In this document: positions 8,190 to 15,530 of the stretch, one piece after another
Layout of the letters: the number at the start of each line of letters is the position of its first letter
Numbering within the stretch: position 1 is the stretch's first letter
NCBI RefSeq assembly: GCF_018987265.1
Contig: NZ_CP076853.1
Location: forward strand, 2,852,001-2,916,000
Direction of reading: 5' to 3'
Origin: Rhizobium sp. WYJ-E13
Lineage (GTDB): Bacteria > Pseudomonadota > Alphaproteobacteria > Rhizobiales > Rhizobiaceae
Length of the DNA stretch: 64,000 bases
Position numbers and translations under genes: made by a program
Notes under the pieces: model-generated
Database searches by the model: none
The model's input: only the letters and a program-made list of their open reading frames with translations
Told to the model about the DNA's origin: nothing

Positions 8190-8438
8190 TCACGCGACTG
8201 CGTTTGCGCTCAGCTGGCGATCGAAGAGCCCCCGTGCGCCTTCGACCATGATCCGCAGATGCTCGGGATCGCGCACGCCTTGCCGATAAAGCTCCACCAA
8301 GATTGCGGCAATCCGCCCGGCCTCTTCCGAGGCCTTGTCGACGCCTGCCTCTTTTACAATGATATCGAAAACAGGCTGACACACCGAAAGATCGTGCGCG
8401 TCGAACGGCTGCGGTTTTCGAACATCGATCGTTTTCAT
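8190..8438 (-). CDS. Small conserved hypothetical protein
   Basis: An 82-residue protein from ATG 8438 (MKTIDVRKPQPFD...). The sequence is predominantly helical (VFDIIVKEAGVDKASEEAGRIAAILVELYRQG) and acidic, with no signal or membrane segment. It lies just downstream of hsp20 on the same strand, separated by a terminator-like hairpin at 8444-8475, so it may depend on its own promoter or on readthrough. No family recognised. Confidence 0.6.
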   Translation of the reverse strand: MKTIDVRKPQPFDAHDLSVCQPVFDIIVKEAGVDKASEEAGRIAAILVELYRQGVRDPEHLRIMVEGARGLFDRQLSANAVA

Positions 8439-8443
8439 GTCGT

Positions 8444-8475
8444 TCAAAAGCCGGCGCCGTCAGATGGCGCCGGCT
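8444..8475 (-). terminator. Rho-independent terminator after hsp20
   Basis: On the minus strand, 17 bases after the hsp20 stop, AGCCGGCGCC (8466-8475) and GGCGCCGGCT (8449-8458) form a perfect 10-base stem around a 7-base loop, followed by TTTTG. The U tract is short. Confidence 0.6.
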
Positions 8476-8491
8476 CCTCCCTCCCCTCCGG

Positions 8492-8965
8492 TTAAGCGAC
8501 GTTCTTCTCGCCTTCGATCATCTGCATCGGCGCCTCGGAACCCTCGGCGGTGCCGATCGCGATCTTGCGCGGTTTCATCGCTTCAGGGATTTCGCGCTTC
8601 AGCTCGATCGTCAGAAGGCCGTTCGTCAGCGAAGCGTTCTCGACCCGAACGTGGTCGGCAAGCTCGAAGCGCCGCTCGAAAGAGCGCCCGGCAATGCCGC
8701 GATGCAGATAGTCGCCCTGCTTCTCCTCGTTCTTCTCGCCTTTCACGACCAGCACGTTGCGTTCCTGCGTGACATCAAGATCGCCATAGGCAAATCCTGC
8801 CACCGCCATCTGGATGCGATAGTCGTTCTCGCCGGACTTGACGATATCGTAGGGCGGCCATGTGTCGATGGCCTGCAGCCGCTGCGGATTGTTCAGAAGG
8901 TTGAACACACGGTCGAAGCCGATGCTCGAGCGGTAGAAGGGTGCGAAGTCGAATTCGTTTCTCAT
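8492..8965 (-). CDS. Small heat shock protein, Hsp20/alpha-crystallin family
   Basis: A 157-residue class A-type rhizobial small heat shock protein; it binds unfolding cytosolic proteins without ATP and passes them to DnaK. The N-terminal arm MRNEFDFAPFYRSSIGFDRVFNLL is typical of IbpA-like proteins. The alpha-crystallin domain spans about residues 35-130 (YRIQMAVAGFAYGDLDVTQE; GIAGRSFERRFELADHVRV; NGLLTIELKREIPE), and the C-terminal tail holds KPRKIAI. ATG 8965 has an ideal GGAGGA ribosome site, which is itself part of a ROSE-like leader. It is divergent from the hypothetical gene at 9207. Confidence 0.95.
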   Translation of the reverse strand: MRNEFDFAPFYRSSIGFDRVFNLLNNPQRLQAIDTWPPYDIVKSGENDYRIQMAVAGFAYGDLDVTQERNVLVVKGEKNEEKQGDYLHRGIAGRSFERRFELADHVRVENASLTNGLLTIELKREIPEAMKPRKIAIGTAEGSEAPMQMIEGEKNVA

Positions 8966-9090
8966 GACCAAATCCTCCGTAAAGCGAGTTGGAAAGGAGA
9001 CGCGTCGGAAACTGCGTCCCCGGCTTCCGGCCCCTTTGGGCTGCCGGCGAATATCGATTTGGTTTGGCTTTTTTTGCCTTTCAAGAGGCT
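8966..9090 (-). promoter_or_regulatory. ROSE-like RNA thermometer in hsp20 leader
   Basis: Just before the Hsp20 start, the minus-strand leader reads CUCGCUUUACGGAGGAUUU. ROSE elements carry a conserved U(U/C)GCU that pairs with the ribosome site AGGA; here UCGCU (8983-8987) faces GGAGGA (8973-8978) across a short loop. Two further GC-rich hairpins lie upstream (around 9002-9025, GGGGACGC with GCGTCTCC; and around 9025-9050, CCGGC with GCCGG arms). ROSE elements control rhizobial small heat shock genes, so position and motif agree. The 5' boundary is a guess. Confidence 0.7.
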
Positions 9091-9206
9091 TCGAAAATTT
9101 TTTTGAACGTTCGGCAGCGGCCCACTTGAACGCTGAAAAAACCGAAACAATCTCTTATCCGCCTGGAGATTTTCTTCACCTGTCGAAAGTTTTTGGGAGA
9201 TCGAAC

Positions 9207-9545
9207 ATGACTATCGAAGGCAAGACATCGGTCAACTCGGCCAAGACCCTCGATGCCATTTCGGCATCACATATCCTGCGCCCCCATCAGCACTTTTCCC
9301 ATCCGGACGAAGTCCTCGCTTCGGACAGGATGACGACCGAAGAGAAGCGCGCGATCCTCGCATCGTGGGCGTCCGACCTTCACGCGGTCGAATCCTGTCC
9401 CGAGCTTCGCCACCCTCCCGGTGTCCCCTGCTCCATGCGCTGCCGGGACATTCTCGCTGCCCTGAAATCCCTGGATAGGGGCCGGCAGGATTTCACCATG
9501 AGAAGGCAGGAGCCAGTCCGCAAGCCAACCGGCACCTTCGGCTAA
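9207..9545 (+). CDS. Hypothetical protein next to hsp20
   Basis: A 112-residue protein from ATG 9207 with the ribosome site GGGAG. The upstream in-frame extension lies over the hsp20 leader and is not coding. The middle is acidic and includes HFSHPDEVLASDRMTTEEKRAILASWASDLHAVE, reminiscent of small rhizobial proteins that follow stress genes; the C-terminus is basic (MRRQEPVRKPTG). A CxxxC-like pattern (PCSMRCRDIL) is present. Divergence from hsp20 hints at stress co-regulation, but function is unknown. Confidence 0.65.
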   Translation: MTIEGKTSVNSAKTLDAISASHILRPHQHFSHPDEVLASDRMTTEEKRAILASWASDLHAVESCPELRHPPGVPCSMRCRDILAALKSLDRGRQDFTMRRQEPVRKPTGTFG

Positions 9546-9555
9546 GGAGAGCGGA

Positions 9556-9852
9556 ATGCGACAGAGAGCGTCCCAGTCTCCGCCCCCTCCGGAAGGCAAC
9601 CCGATCACCGACAGGCTTGTTCTCGCATCGAGATATCAGGACTGTCTGCGCCGGCTTGCGCGCGCCGCTGACCGGCTGCATCACGCCGATCTCGGTGAGA
9701 AGCTGATGGAGATCGCCAGATGCATGGACCGAATGAGTTACGACATCGCGGTCCACGACGCGGGTGTCGAAATCCTCAGACGTGCGGCGCGCCTCATCGG
9801 CATCGTGGAAGCATTGGTCGACCGCAAGGCGAAGGCGTCGATCCTGCACTGA
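9556..9852 (+). CDS. Small hypothetical protein, likely cotranscribed with upstream gene
   Basis: 98 residues, beginning 10 bases after the preceding stop, with GGAGAG before the ATG. After a Pro-rich N-terminus (SQSPPPPEGNP) it is almost entirely helical (CLRRLARAADRLHHADLGEKLMEIARCMDRM; ILRRAARLIGIVEALVDRKAKA), which could form a small helical bundle. No signal peptide. Probably an operon with 9207-9545. No family recognised. Confidence 0.6.
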   Translation: MRQRASQSPPPPEGNPITDRLVLASRYQDCLRRLARAADRLHHADLGEKLMEIARCMDRMSYDIAVHDAGVEILRRAARLIGIVEALVDRKAKASILH

Positions 9853-9875
9853 GCGCGTGCTCAATGTGACTGAAT

Positions 9876-10014
9876 GAGCGCTTCCGCCGATTCCGTCTAA
9901 GCCGGAAGCGCTCAAAAGCGTATCGCGATCTTTCAGATTCGCCTGATACGCTTTAAGCTCTTGTTTTAGCATGTCGTTATCGCAAAACCGCTGCACACTT
10001 TTGCGCGACATGCT
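9876..10014. repeat. Rhizobial palindromic mosaic repeat
   Basis: Three inverted repeats lie in tandem: GAGCGCTTCC (9876-9885) with GGAAGCGCTC (9904-9913); AAAGCGTATC (9915-9924) with GATACGCTTT (9945-9954); and AGCATGTCG (9968-9976) with CGACATGCT (10006-10014), whose interior GCAAAACCGCTGCACACTTTTGC is the core shared with other repeats in this window. It fills the gap up to the stop of the SDR gene at 10015 and could also serve as its 3' stem-loop. Confidence 0.75.
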
Positions 10015-10770
10015 CTAATGCGCGGTATAGGCCCCATCCACCAGGTAATGGGCGCCAGTAATGAAGCTGGCCTGTTCCGACAGCAGGAAACTGACCAGAT
10101 TTGCCACTTCATCCGGTGTCCCGCGCCTGCCCATTGGCTGGAGCGCCGCCATGCGGCGCGTGCTCGCCGTTGCGAGATGCTCCGACAGGAGAGGTGTGTC
10201 GATCCAGCCGGGGCCGACTGCGTTGACCCGGATGCCGTATCGCGCATATTCCATCGCCGCCACTTTCGTCAGTCCGACGACCCCGTGCTTGGCGGCGGTA
10301 TAGGCCGCCGCGGTCGGCAGGCCGACGGTGCCGAGCGTCGAGGACATGTTGACGATTGCCCCCCGGCCCCGCTTCAGCATCGCGCCGATCTCGTATTTCA
10401 CACAATAGAAGACGCTGTTCAGGTTGACGTTCATCACTCTGTGCCAGTCTTCGAGCCGACAATCCGCAACCGGCGCGCGCACCCCATCGATCCCGGCATT
10501 GTTGACGGCGAGATCAAGGCTGCCGCATGTCTCGACGGTGAAGTCGACAAGGCTCTGCACGGCTGAGGGCTCGCTCACATCGACGACAAACGGGCGCGCA
10601 CGTCCCCCCTCCGCCCGAATTGCGTCGGCACTTTCATGCGCGGCTTCGGCATTGATATCGGCAACAATGACCTCGGCCCCTTCGACAGCGAGCTGCCGGG
10701 AAACAGCGGCCCCGATTCCCGAACCTGCCCCCGTCACAACTGCGACTTTTCCCTCCAGGCAAAGTTTCAT
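10015..10770 (-). CDS. Short-chain dehydrogenase/reductase (SDR), classical
   Basis: 251 residues from ATG 10770 (GGAAACG just upstream; an in-frame ATG 9 bases earlier is possible). Classical SDR features: TGAGSGIG nucleotide-binding motif at about 14-21, DI at the end of beta-2 (NAD preference likely), NNAG at about 92-95, and the catalytic Ser in NMSSTLG with the YTAAK pair. The C-terminal segment GAHYLVDGAYTAH is typical. The substrate cannot be told from sequence. It is a single gene with its own promoter region, ending in a palindromic repeat. Confidence 0.9.
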   Translation of the reverse strand: MKLCLEGKVAVVTGAGSGIGAAVSRQLAVEGAEVIVADINAEAAHESADAIRAEGGRARPFVVDVSEPSAVQSLVDFTVETCGSLDLAVNNAGIDGVRAPVADCRLEDWHRVMNVNLNSVFYCVKYEIGAMLKRGRGAIVNMSSTLGTVGLPTAAAYTAAKHGVVGLTKVAAMEYARYGIRVNAVGPGWIDTPLLSEHLATASTRRMAALQPMGRRGTPDEVANLVSFLLSEQASFITGAHYLVDGAYTAH

Positions 10771-10989
10771 CGTTTCCATCCATTTAAATATGCTAATGTT
10801 CAGACCAAACGCATGATTCATGCAAGGGGTTTCATGAGTGAGGGACACGCTATTTCAAGTTGCGCACCTTGTCCGCCCAACACGCACATAATCCGCAAAA
10901 TTCGAACATCCCGGTTCATCGGCACGCTGCCGATCGGGCATCGTCAGGACTGAGGGGAGCGAAACGACTTGGGAGAACGACTTGGGCAG

Positions 10990-11589
10990 ATGGAAATGAA
11001 CGGACGAGCCGTTAAACGCCGGGGCTTCGTTTTGGGCAGCCTGGCTCTGATGCTTTCGGGATGCAGCACCACAACGGATGGCCCGCCGCTCGGCTATCGC
11101 GTATTCGGCAGCGACCCGGATGTCGATCCCCGCTATCGGCGGCAGGAGGTCGCCTATTCGGGAAATGAGCCGCCCGGAACCGTCGTCGTCGATACCCGGG
11201 CGCGCTATCTTTATTTCGTCGAGGCCGATGGCCTTGCCACGCGCTATGGTGTCGCGGTCGGGGAAGAAGGACTGAGCTTCAAGGGAGAGGCGACGATCGG
11301 CCGGAAGGCCGAGTGGCCATCCTGGAAGCCCACCGACGACATGATCGCGCGCAAGCCGCATCTCGCCCAGTATGCCGAAGGCGTGCCGGGCGGACCGGAC
11401 AATCCGCTGGGTGCAGCCGCCCTTTATCTCTACCAGGGCGGACAGGATACGCTGTTCAGGCTGCACGGAACCAATGCTCCCTGGTCGATAGGCAATGCCG
11501 TTTCGAACGGCTGCATTCGCCTGACCAATGCAAACATCGTCGATCTCTACGCACGCACACGTGTCGGAACGCGGGTGGTGGTCATATGA
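10990..11589 (+). CDS. L,D-transpeptidase (YkuD domain) lipoprotein
   Basis: About 199 residues. The N-terminus carries KRRGFVLGSLALMLSGC, a lipoprotein signal with LSGC that also resembles a twin-arginine signal. The YkuD catalytic domain (about residues 65-199) ends with the signature HGTN ... SNGCIRL, containing the catalytic His and Cys. Such enzymes form 3-3 cross-links in peptidoglycan or attach proteins to it in the periplasm. A TTG at 10969 preceded by GAGGGGAG is a plausible alternative start. Followed by two further small envelope genes. Confidence 0.9.
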   Translation: MEMNGRAVKRRGFVLGSLALMLSGCSTTTDGPPLGYRVFGSDPDVDPRYRRQEVAYSGNEPPGTVVVDTRARYLYFVEADGLATRYGVAVGEEGLSFKGEATIGRKAEWPSWKPTDDMIARKPHLAQYAEGVPGGPDNPLGAAALYLYQGGQDTLFRLHGTNAPWSIGNAVSNGCIRLTNANIVDLYARTRVGTRVVVI

Positions 11590-11756
11590 CGGCATTTACC
11601 ATTCGAAATTGCTGGATTGGCCACAACAGTAAGTATCTGCTAATGTAGATTCGTTGCACGTTGCATCACTCCCGCACTGTCCAAGGTGCTGATTATCGTC
11701 AAACTTTGAGGCATAGCCTGTCCTGGGCGATGCCAAGATGAGGAGAGGACTTGTTG

Positions 11757-11879
11757 ATGAGCAGAATTTTATTCGTCATCCTCGCAGTACTTGCGGTGGC
11801 CAATCTGAGTGCCTGCGGGTCGATTGGCAAAGGCAAGGGGAAAGCTCCGCCGCCTGCGGCAACAGCCGTCTACAAATAA
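11757..11879 (+). CDS. Very small lipoprotein (40 residues)
   Basis: ATG 11757 is preceded by AGGAGAGGAC. The protein MSRILFVILAVLAVANLSAC carries a lipoprotein signal with the lipobox LSAC, Cys at residue 20. The mature part is only 21 residues (GSIGKGKGKAPPPAATAVYK): basic, then Pro/Ala-rich. It is followed at once by a rho-independent terminator, supporting a real short transcript. It recalls the tiny lipoproteins of Rhizobiales that contribute to envelope stability; exact role unknown. Confidence 0.7.
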   Translation: MSRILFVILAVLAVANLSACGSIGKGKGKAPPPAATAVYK

Positions 11880-11895
11880 GTTCGCACGACTCTCA

Positions 11896-11926
11896 GGAAG
11901 GGCTCTTTCAGCCCTTCCCTTTTCTT
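11896..11926 (+). terminator. Rho-independent terminator
   Basis: GGAAGGGCT (11896-11904) and AGCCCTTCC (11910-11918) form a perfect 9-base stem with a CTTTC loop, followed by CTTTTCTT. It ends the small lipoprotein transcript. Confidence 0.85.
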
Positions 11927-12035
11927 GACATCCGAAACCGCTCAGGATTGGCCCCGCCGGCAATTCAGGGCGAAAGAATGGCATATCTGCCGGGTCGAAT
12001 CCGCCTCGGGCAGAGCTTGCATATGGAGCGTGGTG

Positions 12036-12617
12036 ATGGCGCTTGGAAGAGGCCGCCTGTGGCTGGTCGTTGCTTTGGCAATTGTGGCATCGTCGTGCCA
12101 GACGGAAGATAAAAGCCCCCTGCCGCACTATACGTCGGATAGCCGCGACCTGACGAAATCAGCGACGAACCAGAGCAGATCAGGTCGGAATTTCATCGAG
12201 TTCCGCTCGCGTTATGCGCTCACCTACGGCCATACCTACGTCGTCTTCGGGCGCGCGGACAAAAACGGCAAGATGATCAATCCGGAAGTGGCAGGTCTTG
12301 CCCCGGCTTCGCCCGATCCGGGGGCTTATGTCCTTGGCCATTTCGTTCCGGTTCCCGCCTCGACCGGCGCAACGGACGGCGACCTGGAGGAGCAATACCG
12401 CTCTGCAAGCTGGCGCGTGATGCTGACCGATGCCGAATATAACGATACGGTTGCCTATATACGCAAGCTGCAGGCGCGAAGCCGTCTCTGGGAGGCGACG
12501 GTCTACAATTGCAACGCCTTCGTGGCGGACATAGCAAAACACATGGGCTACAAGACACCCGGCATCTGGATGAGACCGCAGCAATTCGTTACAAATCTGC
12601 GGGAGATGAATACCTGA
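12036..12617 (+). CDS. Lipoprotein with possible permuted papain-like (NlpC/P60-type) fold
   Basis: 193 residues from ATG 12036 (GGAG about 8 bases upstream). The signal LWLVVALAIVASSC ends in a lipobox Cys. The mature protein contains YALTYGHTYVVFGR in its first half and VYNCNAFVADIAKHMG near the C-terminus. A His in a strand followed much later by an NCN-F motif with Cys at the start of a helix is the arrangement of permuted NlpC/P60 cysteine peptidases or acyltransferases. That assignment is inference from the motif order. A periplasmic or outer-membrane location is expected. Confidence 0.7.
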   Translation: MALGRGRLWLVVALAIVASSCQTEDKSPLPHYTSDSRDLTKSATNQSRSGRNFIEFRSRYALTYGHTYVVFGRADKNGKMINPEVAGLAPASPDPGAYVLGHFVPVPASTGATDGDLEEQYRSASWRVMLTDAEYNDTVAYIRKLQARSRLWEATVYNCNAFVADIAKHMGYKTPGIWMRPQQFVTNLREMNT

Positions 12618-12638
12618 AGCAGGGCATAGTCCCAACCG

Positions 12639-13277
12639 TTGACGATCGCGGAAGCCGGATCGTGGAAAGGTTCTGGTGCCGACTTGAACGTGTCAGTCAA
12701 TACCATTGGCGAGATCGTCTGGGTCCTCGGAATTATTGCCTGGTACATCATTCGATACCCGTTCGAGCGTCGCGGCAGGCGCGTGCCTGTCGTCAGCAGC
12801 CGGCGCAGCGTCTCGGAAAGAGTGGCACTGGCCGCCGCACTCGCCGGGTTGGCGATCGTGCCGGCATTTTACGTCGCGACGGGTATTCCCAGGGCAGCCG
12901 ACCATTCTTTGCCTCTGTGGGCGGTCGTGATCGGGGCGGCGCTCTTCTGCCTGGCAATGTGGGTCTTTCGAAGAACGCATAAGCAGCTCGGACGAAACTG
13001 GTCCATCACGCTCGAAATCCGCCAGAAGCACGAATTGATCTGCGCCGGGCCTTACGCGCATGTCCGCCACCCTATGTACACCTCGTTCCTCCTGATGGGG
13101 CTTGCCCAGGCTTTTCTGCTGCCGAATTGGGTGGCAGGCCTGGCGGGGATCGCTGGTTTCGCCGTGCTGTTCTTTCTGCGCGTCGATAAGGAAGAGCGTA
13201 TGATGCTGGATGTCTTCGGCCCCCAATACCGCGCCTATATGGACAAGACCAAGCGCATCATCCCCTATCTCTATTAG
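12639..13277 (+). CDS. ICMT/PEMT-type membrane methyltransferase
   Basis: Up to 212 residues with about five hydrophobic segments (EIVWVLGIIAWYIIRY; VALAAALAGLAIVPAFYVA; LWAVVIGAALFCLAMWVF; and two near the C-terminus). The signature GPYAHVRHPMY followed later by KEERMM..FGPQYRAYM matches the isoprenylcysteine carboxyl methyltransferase/phospholipid N-methyltransferase superfamily, which uses S-adenosylmethionine. Start TTG 12639 is uncertain; TTG 12684 or GTG 12690 are alternatives. It lies 58 bases before the E2-like acyltransferase gene on the same strand. Confidence 0.85.
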   Translation: MTIAEAGSWKGSGADLNVSVNTIGEIVWVLGIIAWYIIRYPFERRGRRVPVVSSRRSVSERVALAAALAGLAIVPAFYVATGIPRAADHSLPLWAVVIGAALFCLAMWVFRRTHKQLGRNWSITLEIRQKHELICAGPYAHVRHPMYTSFLLMGLAQAFLLPNWVAGLAGIAGFAVLFFLRVDKEERMMLDVFGPQYRAYMDKTKRIIPYLY

Positions 13278-13302
13278 GGCGCTACGCTCTGACACTTTGC
13301 AT

Positions 13303-13338
13303 CTCCGGGGGAGTAAGATGAGAGGGGGGAGTAAGATG
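13303..13338 (+). repeat. Tandem duplication covering ribosome site and start codon
   Basis: GGGGGAGTAAGATG occurs twice in succession, at 13307-13320 and 13325-13338, each providing a strong ribosome site and an ATG in the same frame (18 bases apart). The second copy probably gives the real start of the acyltransferase-like gene at 13336. Confidence 0.7.
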
Positions 13339-14121
13339 AAAGGACGGGCAATCAGGCTTTCCGCAGCAAGGCGGCTGGTTGGAGATCTCATGAGATTTTC
13401 GATCGGCATACCGCGCGTGACCGTTCAGCGGCAGATGAACATCCGCCCCCTTCTCGACGCCAGGCGAACGTCCAATCCCCGCCCCTCCTGGACCGCGCTT
13501 TTCCTGAAAGGATACGCCCTCCTGTCGAAGGAGATCCCCGATCTCCGGCGCGCCTATATCAAATTTCCACGCCATCAGCTGTACGAATATCCGGCAAGCG
13601 TAGCCTCCATTGCCCACGAGCGTGAATATGAAGGCGAGCGGATCGTTCTCCTGAGCACGATCAAGACTCCCGAAGACCGCTCCATCTTGGAGCTGGAAAC
13701 GCAGATCCGCGAGGCGAGGTCACGCCCCGTCCTGGAGATCAAGGAATTTCGCCGCTCGCTGAAGCTTGCGCGCGCACCGGCCCTGCTCAGGTGGTCGCTC
13801 ATGTGGCTCGGGCTCAATATAGGGCGAAAACGGGCGCGCTATTTCGGCACCTTCCAGTTGTCGGTCTATTCGGGCCTCGGCGCGGAATCCCTTAACCCGC
13901 TCAGTCCCGTGACGACGCTCATGAATTACGGCCCGATCAATGAGAACGGATCGGTTACTGTCCGCATCCACTATGACCACAGGGTTATGGATGGAGCCAG
14001 CATCGCCCGGGCATTGGAGCGGTTCGAGAGGATCTTGAACGGCGCGGTCGTCGACGAGATACGAGGGCTCGGCCAGGACGGAATGTCCGCCCGCACGTCG
14101 ATCGCGGGAGCCTCTCTCTAA
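13336..14121 (+). CDS. Stand-alone 2-oxoacid dehydrogenase E2-type acyltransferase domain protein
   Basis: 261 residues from ATG 13336. The C-terminal part has YDHRVMDGASIARALERF, the DHRxxDG active-site motif of dihydrolipoamide acyltransferases and chloramphenicol acetyltransferase-like enzymes. LSPVTTLMNYGPI before it fits the same fold. There is no lipoyl domain or E1/E3-binding domain, so it is not part of a normal dehydrogenase complex. A hydrophobic stretch (APALLRWSLMWLGLNIG) may touch the membrane. It overlaps the downstream SDR gene by one base (TAATG), so the two are translationally coupled. The acyl substrate is unknown. Confidence 0.75.
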   Translation: MKGRAIRLSAARRLVGDLMRFSIGIPRVTVQRQMNIRPLLDARRTSNPRPSWTALFLKGYALLSKEIPDLRRAYIKFPRHQLYEYPASVASIAHEREYEGERIVLLSTIKTPEDRSILELETQIREARSRPVLEIKEFRRSLKLARAPALLRWSLMWLGLNIGRKRARYFGTFQLSVYSGLGAESLNPLSPVTTLMNYGPINENGSVTVRIHYDHRVMDGASIARALERFERILNGAVVDEIRGLGQDGMSARTSIAGASL

Positions 14122-15008
14122 TGGCGGAGCAATTCGACGAGGGGCGTGCAGCGGTCTTGGGTCCGGAATTGAGTGAAAACAGGGAAACAGGGCTTCGCCC
14201 TGTTGTCGTCGTCCTCGGCGCCTCCCGCGGCATCGGGCGGGCAATTGCCAGTGTTGCCGCGCGGGAAGGCAATATCGTCGTGCTCGTCGCCCGCTCGTCC
14301 GAGGGGTTGGCGGCCGCCGCCGCCGATGTGAAGCAGGCCGGCGGAGAAGCCTTCACGATCGAGCTCGACCTCACAGCATCGGACGCCTCGGCACGCCTGG
14401 AATCCTTTCTGGAAGCCAACGGTCTGATTTGCGATGTCCTCGTCAACAGCGCCGGATACGGATTACGCGGCGCGGCAACTTCGCTGCCAGCGGACGATCA
14501 GCTCGGAATCATCGATCTCAATATTCGGGCGCTCGCCGACATGACCCTTCGCTTCCTGCCAGGAATGGTTGCCCGCCGGCGTGGCGGCGTGCTCAATCTC
14601 GGATCCGTCGCAGGTTTTACGCCCGGGCCTTACATGGCGTTCTACTATGCCAGCAAGAGTTTCGTACGCTCCTTTTCGGCGTCCCTTCATGAGGAGGTTC
14701 GCCGCTTCGGCGTCACCGTGACATGCGTGGCGCCCGGGCCGGTATCGACCGACTTTCTTGAAAAATCCGGCGCGGATCGCGCCGCTCTCTTCAAGGTATT
14801 GCCCAAGCTGAAGGCCGATTATGTCGCCGAGCAGGCCTGGCGCGGCTTCAAGTCCGGGCGCAGCCTCGTCGTTCCCGGCTTCTCCGCCAAGCTGACCGCC
14901 TTTATCGCGAGGGTTCTACCATCGGCGGCCGCGCGCCGGCTGATCGGCCTGGTCCAGCGCCGAAGCAAAGATCCGAGCCCGCATGGATCGGGGACGGGCA
15001 TCAAGTAA
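14121..15008 (+). CDS. SDR-family oxidoreductase
   Basis: 295 residues. The Rossmann motif is GASRGIGRAIASVAA at about 33-47, after a longer N-terminus than usual. NSAG at about 112 and the catalytic set (GSVAG, then YYASKSF) follow. Basic residues after beta-2 (VARSSEG) suggest NADP. Loss of the usual C-terminal motif and the extra C-terminal helices (LIGLVQRRSKDP) resemble DltE/acyl-chain-modifying SDRs. Coupled to the E2-like acyltransferase by TAATG overlap; probably one pathway with it and the ICMT-like gene. Confidence 0.9.
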   Translation: MAEQFDEGRAAVLGPELSENRETGLRPVVVVLGASRGIGRAIASVAAREGNIVVLVARSSEGLAAAAADVKQAGGEAFTIELDLTASDASARLESFLEANGLICDVLVNSAGYGLRGAATSLPADDQLGIIDLNIRALADMTLRFLPGMVARRRGGVLNLGSVAGFTPGPYMAFYYASKSFVRSFSASLHEEVRRFGVTVTCVAPGPVSTDFLEKSGADRAALFKVLPKLKADYVAEQAWRGFKSGRSLVVPGFSAKLTAFIARVLPSAAARRLIGLVQRRSKDPSPHGSGTGIK

Positions 15009-15071
15009 GCCAGTCGCACCGGCAGGGCCGCGCCACGGGCGTCACGACAAGATCGGCAGCGCCAACCTGCA

Positions 15072-15353
15072 TCATTGCCGCTCTTCCAGGCGCACGAAAA
15101 CCTGCTTCGAACTCTCCTTATTGTCCCCTTGCGATGCACCGCCTTCGGTCCGAAGCCACCAGTCGATCGTCAGGTGCGGCGGCGTCAACTGCCCGTTGTG
15201 AGGCGCCGGCTTCAGGACTTCGTTACGCAGACGGCCGCCCTTTTGCGCCCCGCCATCATCGGCACTGGATATGGTCACGGAAAGAGCAAGAGCAGCGCCG
15301 GTGACGAGCGCGCTCCAGGCATGTCGTCTGATGCTGACGTGCTGGTTTCCCAT
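15072..15353 (-). CDS. Possible small exported protein
   Basis: 93 residues. The start MGNQHVSIRRHAWSALVTGA runs into a hydrophobic segment and an SADD cleavage region, fitting a Sec signal. The mature part is hydrophilic and holds PAPHNGQLTPPHLTIDWWLR. The ribosome site is weak and an overlapping opposite frame exists, so it is moderately supported. It converges with the SDR gene. No family recognised. Confidence 0.5.
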   Translation of the reverse strand: MGNQHVSIRRHAWSALVTGAALALSVTISSADDGGAQKGGRLRNEVLKPAPHNGQLTPPHLTIDWWLRTEGGASQGDNKESSKQVFVRLEERQ

Positions 15354-15495
15354 CAGCCCATTCAGCCATAATATTAGCTTTTGCGGAAGTACGAAAACGA
15401 CAAATGCGCGGCAGTAACCCTAAATATAACGGCGGCTCGCGCCCGCAACTCTCATACACATCGGGGTGGGCCTGACAGGTCAAGCATTCATTCGA

Positions 15496-15524
15496 TTGAC
15501 TGAAATAGCGATAGGCGCTATACA
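15496..15524 (+). promoter_or_regulatory. Promoter with embedded palindromic operator for cecR operon
   Basis: TTGACT (15496-15501), a 17-base spacer and TATACA (15519-15524) form a near-consensus sigma-70 promoter. ATAGCG-ATAGG-CGCTAT (15505-15521), a palindrome overlapping the spacer and the -10 box, is a likely operator for the TetR-type regulator. The -10 box ends six bases before the ATG at 15531, so the transcript would start at or next to the start codon. Confidence 0.6.
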
Positions 15525-15530
15525 TGAGCC

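Noticed and set aside
9060..9085. Heat-shock sigma-32 promoter for hsp20
   Set aside because: A CTTGAA-like -35 word is present on the minus strand but no -10 match was found at suitable spacing.
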